Positions 17,966 to 22,444 of a stretch of 22,444 nucleotides of DNA are shown in pieces (positions within the stretch are counted from its first letter, which is position 1; every line of letters starts with the position of its first letter). The DNA is from JANXXV01 sp038200305 (lineage in GTDB: Bacteria; Acidobacteriota; Terriglobia; Bryobacterales; Bryobacteraceae). The stretch lies in contig JBBPYD010000021.1 of the NCBI GenBank assembly GCA_038200305.1, forward strand, positions 1 through 22,444. Reading direction: 5' to 3'. The translations under genes were made by a program, and so were the position numbers. The notes beneath the pieces were generated by a model. It was not told the DNA's origin. It searched no databases and saw only the letters and a list, made by a program, of their open reading frames with translations.

Positions 17966-17987
17966 GGCACCGGGCGCGGCACCGGGC
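17966..17987. repeat. 10-bp direct repeat at the deletion junction
   Basis: GGCACCGGGC occurs at 17966-17975 and again at 17978-17987, separated by GC. It fills almost exactly the gap between the last codon recognisable as YCII-like (ending 17991) and the first recognisable as sigma-like (beginning 17965). A GC-rich direct repeat at such a point suggests slipped-strand or short-homology deletion. Confidence 0.6.
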
Positions 17988-17990
17988 TTC

Positions 17991-18062
17991 GGCTCCCAAC
18001 CAATGTTCTTGCTCGGCGTTTGTCAGCCTTGTCCAACCGTCTTCCTGTACATAGTCCAGCAT
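17991..18062 (-). pseudogene. N-terminal remnant of a YCII-related (DGPF) protein
   Basis: From ATG 18062-18060 the minus strand reads MLDYVQEDGWTRLTNAEQEH, then WLGA. This matches the start of YCII-related proteins whose genes sit just upstream of ECF42 sigma factors (remembered pattern roughly MLIYVQE-GWTRLT--EQ-HWLGAY). After WLGA the frame turns to Arg/Ala/Cys-rich sequence with no family resemblance, and the sigma-factor remnant begins 25 bases later. It is a truncated 24-codon fragment. Confidence 0.55.
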
Positions 18063-18264
18063 GGTGTTTGCAGGATGCCATGCTCCGACACCACAATGAC
18101 GTTCGACACCGGGCGATTTGGACATCCGTCCGGTAATTTTCGACAGCTATTGGGCCGAATCTAGCGTAGCAACGTCGAGTTCACCGGCAACCGGCGGCTG
18201 CATAGGAGTGGCCAATGCTAATCTGAAAGATCGCATTTCAATCAGCCAGAGAGGAGATCTTTTC
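18063..18264. other. Intergenic interval between the YCII remnant and the following gene
   Basis: 202 bases. It is expected to hold the promoters of both directions, but I see no convincing -35/-10 pair. The reading frame of the downstream gene is open back to 18118, but this upstream portion looks random in composition and lacks a ribosome binding site. Confidence 0.35.
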
Positions 18265-18267
18265 ATG
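18251..18267 (+). promoter_or_regulatory. Ribosome binding site deciding the start at 18265
   Basis: GAGGAG at 18251-18256 lies eight bases before ATG 18265-18267. It favours this start over an in-frame ATG at 18118. Confidence 0.7.
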
Positions 18268-18699
18268 TCGGCTACCGCCACTTACGATGATGTCAATTTA
18301 ATTTTGCGCTTGTACGAGATGCGCCGCGAAGAGAAGCTTCGCCAGGCGAGAGACTGGTTTGCAAAATCCTTCCGAGTGAAAACCATGGAGGAATTCAACA
18401 AGCTCTGTCCGCCGTCCTACGACACCAACGCTTATTTCAGAATGGTGGCTTCTTACTGGGAAATGGTGGCGTCGTTCATTACGGCGGGAGTGCTGAATGA
18501 GGAACTATTTTTTCAAAGCGGGATGGAACTGTTGTTTTGCTGGGAGCGGGTGCGCGACATCGTCCCGGCGGCGCGTACTGCGAATCAGAATCCAAACTAT
18601 TTCAGGAATCTGGAAATAGTGGCAAATCGCCTGATCCAGCACTTGGAGAAGAATAGCCCTGGAGCCTACGCCGCGTTTTCCGCGCGCGTTCGCGCTTAG
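18265..18699 (+). CDS. DUF4760-like protein of unknown function
   Basis: A 144-residue, mostly helical, apparently cytoplasmic protein with no signal peptide. It begins SATATYDDVNLILRLYEMRR and has aromatic-rich helices such as AYFRMVASYWEMVASFITAG and VLNEELFFQSGMELLFCWER, ending in EIVANRLIQHLEKNSPGAYA. The pattern resembles small DUF4760-type proteins, for which no function is known; the match is from memory and moderate. The start is chosen by its strong ribosome binding site. The next gene begins six bases after its stop, so the two are probably one transcript. Confidence 0.7.
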   Translation: MSATATYDDVNLILRLYEMRREEKLRQARDWFAKSFRVKTMEEFNKLCPPSYDTNAYFRMVASYWEMVASFITAGVLNEELFFQSGMELLFCWERVRDIVPAARTANQNPNYFRNLEIVANRLIQHLEKNSPGAYAAFSARVRA

Positions 18700-18705
18700 T
18701 TCCCT

Positions 18706-18927
18706 GTGCGACGGGAACCGGACTTCTTCGGCGAGACCGCGCTGGAATTGGAGCACCTGTTGACCGGGTACTCGATTGAGTATCTGGTTGAGCCCGACAC
18801 TTATAGAGGCGGCCTGCTTTTCGCGTCGGAACGAGTGGGCGCGTTCTTTTATGTGGCTCCGGAAAGCCACGAGACGGCGAAAGAGGTCCTGGTCAAGAAC
18901 AACTACGAGCCTTACGAGATTAAGTAA
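18706..18927 (+). CDS. Small protein of unknown function, DUF2007-like in outline
   Basis: A 73-residue protein read from GTG 18706, six bases after the previous stop. It reads ALELEHLLTGYSIEYLVEPD, then TYRGGLLFASERVGAFFYVA, and ends EVLVKNNYEPYEIK. The layout (a helix, a strand, an aromatic strand, then a helix leading to a YEPYE-type end) recalls short DUF2007-like signal-transducing-type proteins, but I would not assign a function. No ATG alternative exists near the N-terminus. Its last codons and stop lie inside a perfect hairpin. Confidence 0.55.
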   Translation: MRREPDFFGETALELEHLLTGYSIEYLVEPDTYRGGLLFASERVGAFFYVAPESHETAKEVLVKNNYEPYEIK

Positions 18928-18939
18928 GGCTCGTAGTTG
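18900..18939. terminator. 16-bp perfect hairpin between convergent genes
   Basis: Positions 18900-18915 (CAACTACGAGCCTTAC) pair without mismatch with 18924-18939 around an 8-base loop. The left arm is inside the last codons of the small gene, whose TAA (18925-18927) is in the right arm; the right arm ends one base before the stop of the convergent NHL gene. It is well placed as a bidirectional terminator, but no T-tract follows on either strand. Confidence 0.6.
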
Positions 18940-21678
18940 CTATTGCGCCGGCGGGTTGGGATTCACAACCGGGAACGTCACGATATTACTGATGTAGATA
19001 TCCTGTGCGATGGTCAGGTGGGTCTGCGGATCGGTGGGGATATCCGAGTTGAGCTGCAATTGCAACTCATAAATACCGACCGCGCCCGCCTTCAATCCGG
19101 CGAACAGGACGTTGGCGGTCTTGCCGCCGGCTAACGCGTCAACCGGCGAGTTCGGGTCACTGATTGGGGGACCGCTGAACTTGACACCCGTTTCCGCGGA
19201 CACATTTGGATCGAATGTCTGGACGAGCCCGAGACCGGTGGCATACACGATAATGGTTTCGCCAGGCACCGCGGGGTTGTCATCCGTGACCAGTGCGCCT
19301 TCTTTATTCGAACAGCACAGAGCGGGCGACAGCGGAGACAGGATGAGCGTTGCGTTGGTGTTCACGGAGGCTCCATACACAAGACCCTCGCCATTCACGC
19401 CTGGAACCTTGGAGCGCAACCGAATGCGAGTGAAGGAACCGGCCGGAAAAGCGGTCACCTTTTCGTCCTGATTGATTTTGGCGATCAGATTCTCCCGCAC
19501 TGTGGCCAGCGTATCGGTAGCAGCCACCGTGTAGCTATAGCTGCGGTCTTCAATAGTTACAGTGGCCACATCGTTAGCGGTGATGATCCCGTCCACAGAT
19601 ACTACGCCCGTTGCATAGTTGCTGCTGTGCAGGGCAACGACGGGGCGCGGGTCGGTTCCAGAGGATGCAAAAATGCCCGGATTCTGCTGGACGATGGGCA
19701 CGCCGACGGCAGTAGTGACACGCGCGTTACCAGAGCTGTCAAAGCTTCTCACATAGGCGCTCACGCTGGAAGCATCGGAGATTTCGTAAGGCATTTGCGC
19801 GTTGATCTGTTTAGGCGAAACGAAGAGCAGCGGAATACGGATGCCATCGACGTAAACTTCCACGCCACCCATGGTTTTAGGCAGGCGAATGTCGTCAGGC
19901 GCCGCCGCGACAGATTGAGTGGTGAAGTTATCGCCAAGAATACTGATGAGGGTGCCTGGGGCGATCTTGGCTGCATCCTGCCCGCCGCTCAAGAAGGTCC
20001 CGCTCGCGGTGAGGACGATACCCGGAGCGGCAGTGGTGGATGGACCGGCGATGGTCACTGCCAGCGCGATCTGATTGCCTGCATCGCCGGGCAGACGCGC
20101 GGTGAGAATCAGGTCAGTTCCATTGGGATTGGCACGCGCGATCACCAGCGGATCTCCGCTGTTTGCGTTGATTAGCGCGACAAGGGCATCCACCACTTTC
20201 GCGGTCGTATCGTCTTTGAGAACCGTGTATTTATAATCGACCGTACCAATGGTGACCGTCGCAATGTCCCCGGCGTTGATGGTTCCGGAGACGGTAACGG
20301 TGCCCACGGCAAAAATCTGCTGGCTGGCGGCGTTGCGGATGGAGGTCCGGGTGACCGTTGTTTCCCCTGGAGTGAACACCATCACGCGGCGGTTGAAGGA
20401 ATCGCCTACATAGAGATTCATTCCGTCGTAGGCGAGGGATAGCGGGGTCCGCAAACTATCTGAACTGGAGATGAGAGCGGGGTCTGAGTCCACGGAACTT
20501 GTTTCGTCCGGCTGCCCGAGGATGACGTCGGCCGGTTGACCGCTGCGAGTCGGCACGCTGTTATAGACGAGCACGCGATTATTGCCGCCGTCCGCGACGA
20601 ACAGGCGCCGGCCGTCGGAGAGCGCGAACCGTGGGAAGTTCAGCGTAGCGGCGCAGCGGACAGGATACGTCGGTTTGCTGGTTATGGCGTCGGTGCCATT
20701 GGAGGTGCAGAGAAGCGAAGAATTGTTCGCGGCAGCGGCGCTAATGGTGGTGGAGCTTGCTACGTCCGGCTGGCCAAGAGCCAAGTCGGCCGGGGCGGCA
20801 TTCTGGGTAGGGATGCTGTTCCAAACCAGCACGCGATTGTGGCCGAGATCGGTGACATAGAGGCGAATGCCGTCTGAGGTGACCGACACCGGATTCAGCA
20901 TGTTACTTGCTCTGGCGTCTACAGGAGCCCGCGTGAGGTCGGGTTCTACGAAAGTAGTGAAGTTGGGTTGACCGAGAACGGTATCGGCAGGCTGGCCGTT
21001 TGCCGTGGGAACGCGGTTCCAGATCAATACGCGATGGTTCTGCGTGTCGGCGACGTACAGCTTGCCGTCTTGAATCCAGACACCCTGGGGACCGCGCAGC
21101 CCTTTATTGTTCGGCGTGTTGGCGCCACCGAGATTCGATGTGGCGGTTTTAAAATCGTTTTGACCGATCACGACATCCGCTGGCGCCCCACTCGTTTTAG
21201 GAATCGTGTTCCAGATGAGGACGCGATTGTTGTCGGTGTCCGCTACGGCTACCACATTGCCGTCGGTCGCAACGGCCGTAGGGGTCCTGAGACCGCTCTG
21301 GGATAACGCGATATCCGTCGTGGTGAAATTGGCCTGGCCAAGCACGTTGGAAGCGACGCCGGTACAAACGGGGCAGCGGGTTGGAGCGTCCTTGGGCAAC
21401 TCGGCCGCGGGCGCGGGCAGCGTACTGGACAGATTCGAGAATACGAGAACGCGATTATTCTGGGGAGCAGCTCCCACCCGATTCGAATCGACCACAAAAA
21501 GGGTGTTGTTGGCGTAGGCAAGGCCGCTCAATCCGCCGAGGAGGCTTTCAGAGGCGCCAGTGGCCTGGATGGTGAAAGTTTCCTGACCGATAACCGCACG
21601 GGCAGCCTGACCAGTAGAAAAATCCGCGGCAGATACAGCTCCGGCGGCGGCGAGCAAAAGGGCAAAATACTTCATCAT
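18940..21678 (-). CDS. Secreted NHL-repeat protein with TIGR03437-type region interrupted by two copies of an inserted domain
   Basis: A 912-residue protein. Residues 1-17 are a signal peptide. Residues about 20-440 are NHL-type propeller repeats, six copies of N-x-R-V-L/M-V/I-W/F/Y at about 75, 150, 214, 280, 366 and 428, usually followed by P-T-x-x-G-x-P-A-D-x-x-L-G-Q-P. From RTSIRNAAS (445) to the end is the Solibacter-type TIGR03437 region: APGTLISILGDNF, VYVDGIRIPLLFVSPKQINA, QMPYEI, NPGIF, PGETIIVYATGLG and GIYELQLQL. Two segments (about 458-566 and 690-785) interrupt it and resemble each other: GTINAGDIATVTIG with YKYTV, and GIITANDVATVTIE with YSYTV, both followed by a helix ending ALIN/AKIN. 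The function is unknown; a secreted or surface binding role is likely. Confidence 0.85.
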   Translation of the reverse strand: MMKYFALLLAAAGAVSAADFSTGQAARAVIGQETFTIQATGASESLLGGLSGLAYANNTLFVVDSNRVGAAPQNNRVLVFSNLSSTLPAPAAELPKDAPTRCPVCTGVASNVLGQANFTTTDIALSQSGLRTPTAVATDGNVVAVADTDNNRVLIWNTIPKTSGAPADVVIGQNDFKTATSNLGGANTPNNKGLRGPQGVWIQDGKLYVADTQNHRVLIWNRVPTANGQPADTVLGQPNFTTFVEPDLTRAPVDARASNMLNPVSVTSDGIRLYVTDLGHNRVLVWNSIPTQNAAPADLALGQPDVASSTTISAAAANNSSLLCTSNGTDAITSKPTYPVRCAATLNFPRFALSDGRRLFVADGGNNRVLVYNSVPTRSGQPADVILGQPDETSSVDSDPALISSSDSLRTPLSLAYDGMNLYVGDSFNRRVMVFTPGETTVTRTSIRNAASQQIFAVGTVTVSGTINAGDIATVTIGTVDYKYTVLKDDTTAKVVDALVALINANSGDPLVIARANPNGTDLILTARLPGDAGNQIALAVTIAGPSTTAAPGIVLTASGTFLSGGQDAAKIAPGTLISILGDNFTTQSVAAAPDDIRLPKTMGGVEVYVDGIRIPLLFVSPKQINAQMPYEISDASSVSAYVRSFDSSGNARVTTAVGVPIVQQNPGIFASSGTDPRPVVALHSSNYATGVVSVDGIITANDVATVTIEDRSYSYTVAATDTLATVRENLIAKINQDEKVTAFPAGSFTRIRLRSKVPGVNGEGLVYGASVNTNATLILSPLSPALCCSNKEGALVTDDNPAVPGETIIVYATGLGLVQTFDPNVSAETGVKFSGPPISDPNSPVDALAGGKTANVLFAGLKAGAVGIYELQLQLNSDIPTDPQTHLTIAQDIYISNIVTFPVVNPNPPAQ
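20566..21465 (-). repeat. Coding tandem NHL repeats
   Basis: The plus strand shows recurring blocks starting ACGCGATTGT, ACGCGATTAT or ACGCGATGGT near 20573, 20829, 21030, 21220 and 21449, spaced roughly 190-260 bases apart. They are the reverse complement of the N-H/N-R-V-L codons of the propeller and are explained by protein repetition, not by a mobile or CRISPR array. Confidence 0.7.
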
Positions 21679-21702
21679 GAGACGGTTAGAAGGTTGTCCT
21701 TC

Positions 21703-21711
21703 AGTATACCA
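21703..21711 (-). promoter_or_regulatory. Candidate extended -10 promoter of the NHL-repeat gene
   Basis: On the minus strand TGGTATACT (TATACT at 21703-21708 with an upstream TGn) lies about 25 bases before the gene's ATG. There is no good -35, which is typical of extended -10 promoters. No clear ribosome binding site is visible. Confidence 0.4.
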
Positions 21712-21765
21712 ACCTAATCGGACGCATCTTCATGGGACTGGGTTGCAGGGAAAAATGCTCTCGAA

Positions 21766-22398
21766 TCAGGGGCCTTCGATTTCGCCCCAGATCACTTGGT
21801 AGGCCTCGAGTTCATTCTCAATATTGCGTCCCCCGCGTATAGAAACGCGGGTGTTCACCAGGAGCGCGGAGACTTCTCCGGGAAGGCCGCTATCCATATA
21901 ACGAGTGTCGTCGCGCAGAAGAATCACCTTCTCGACATGGGCGCGCGTGCGGACCACCATCATCTGTGGATTCAATCGGATAATCACCCCGCTGAAGGTG
22001 AGATTGCCCCTGGGATACAGCTCATCCAGAGTGGTATTGCGGCGCATATTGACGCGATGGCCTGGGTTAACCACGGCCGGGGCTTTGGTTACGACGCTGA
22101 TGGTTCTGGCGTAGCAGCGCTGGCTGCCGGGCTTGTGGTCGGTTATAATTTCAAGCCGGTCGCCCACTTTGATCGCGGTGTGCGCGATGCGTTGGCCGTC
22201 CCGCTCCAGGTAAGTAAAACCGTCGAAATGACAGGTATAGATGCGATCTGGAGGGGTGCGGACGAGGAGGTCCCCCTGTGTTTTATCCCCTGCCCATTCC
22301 ACCAGGTCGCCACGCACAATGCCGACCGGAGCATTCTCCTGCGCGCTCGCGATTACCGCCAGCGTGAAGGCCAAACCCGGAAACAGCGGCAAATGCAT
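21766..22398 (-). CDS. Secreted protein of unknown function
   Basis: A 210-residue protein. Residues 1-19 (MHLPLFPGLAFTLAVIASA) are a signal peptide. The mature part looks all-beta with two similar halves: VGIVRGDLVEWAGDKTQGDL with KVGDRLEIITDHKPG, and LTFSGVIIRLNPQMMVVRTR with VSIRGGRNIENELEAYQVIW. The repeated G-x-I/V-...-V-G-D-R-L/V-x-I layout resembles DUF5666-type small barrel proteins. I know no function. GAGAG lies about five bases before ATG. It is on the same strand as the NHL gene and 87 bases upstream of it, but each has its own candidate promoter. Confidence 0.65.
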   Translation of the reverse strand: MHLPLFPGLAFTLAVIASAQENAPVGIVRGDLVEWAGDKTQGDLLVRTPPDRIYTCHFDGFTYLERDGQRIAHTAIKVGDRLEIITDHKPGSQRCYARTISVVTKAPAVVNPGHRVNMRRNTTLDELYPRGNLTFSGVIIRLNPQMMVVRTRAHVEKVILLRDDTRYMDSGLPGEVSALLVNTRVSIRGGRNIENELEAYQVIWGEIEGP

Positions 22399-22418
22399 GG
22401 TGGCTCTCGACTCCTCAC

Positions 22419-22424
22419 AGTATA
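22419..22424 (-). promoter_or_regulatory. Candidate -10 element of the small secreted protein gene
   Basis: TATACT on the minus strand, 20 bases before the ATG. The same hexamer is used in the candidate promoter of the next gene downstream. No clear -35 is present before the window ends. Confidence 0.3.
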
Positions 22425-22444
22425 GATCCGAACCGGAAGACTGA

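Noticed and set aside
18118..18264. Longer N-terminus for the DUF4760-like gene starting at ATG 18118
   Set aside because: The extra 49 residues have no structure or family resemblance, and the good ribosome binding site is at 18251-18256 before ATG 18265.
20566..21465. Regularly spaced repeats that could suggest a CRISPR or tandem-repeat array
   Set aside because: Spacing is 190-260 bases, repeats are imperfect and all in one reading frame coding NHL motifs.

Overview
The window looks like chromosomal DNA from an acidobacterium of the Solibacter/Bryobacter group. Three things point there: a very large Oar-like outer-membrane receptor with an N-terminal carboxypeptidase-regulatory-like domain, a secreted NHL-repeat protein carrying the Solibacter-type TIGR03437 C-terminal region, and several PD40/S9 beta-propeller proteins. 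This assignment rests on recalled family knowledge, not a search. I see no tRNA, rRNA, insertion sequence, prophage, CRISPR array or plasmid gene.

Layout. 10-3501 (-) is the receptor. Divergent from it, 3663-4565 (+) encodes a six-motif PD40 protein. A PrxQ-type peroxiredoxin (4701-5145, +) is split by a frameshift. 5222-6601 (+) is a membrane hybrid histidine kinase with a degenerate receiver. 6670-12291 (+) is a tightly overlapping run: a secreted S9 peptidase (frameshifted), thiE, and two different APC-superfamily amino-acid permeases. Convergent to it is a secreted alpha/beta hydrolase (12301-13163, -), also frameshifted, then a small secreted protein (13192-13653, +). topA and dprA follow as a pair on the minus strand (13689-17334). 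17475-18062 (-) is a wreck: the first 24 codons of a YCII-type protein joined to the C-terminal third of an ECF sigma factor. Next is a two-gene unit of unknown function (18265-18927, +) ending in a 16-bp perfect hairpin, then the convergent NHL/TIGR03437 gene (18940-21678, -) and a small secreted protein (21766-22398, -).

How the genes may work together. The S9 peptidase and the two permeases make a plausible peptide-scavenging unit (periplasmic cleavage, then amino-acid uptake); thiE is embedded in it with no other thiamine gene nearby. dprA-topA is an ordinary DNA-maintenance pair. The rest are stand-alone genes, many with signal peptides.

The most unusual features are: (1) four loci broken by single-base-scale frameshifts or deletion within 14 kb, while topA, dprA, thiE and the permeases are intact; (2) the YCII/sigma deletion scar, whose junction is exactly a GC-rich direct repeat; (3) the NHL protein, in which a duplicated domain is inserted at two separate sites of the TIGR03437 module. 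I did not find a convincing new multi-gene defence or metabolic system.
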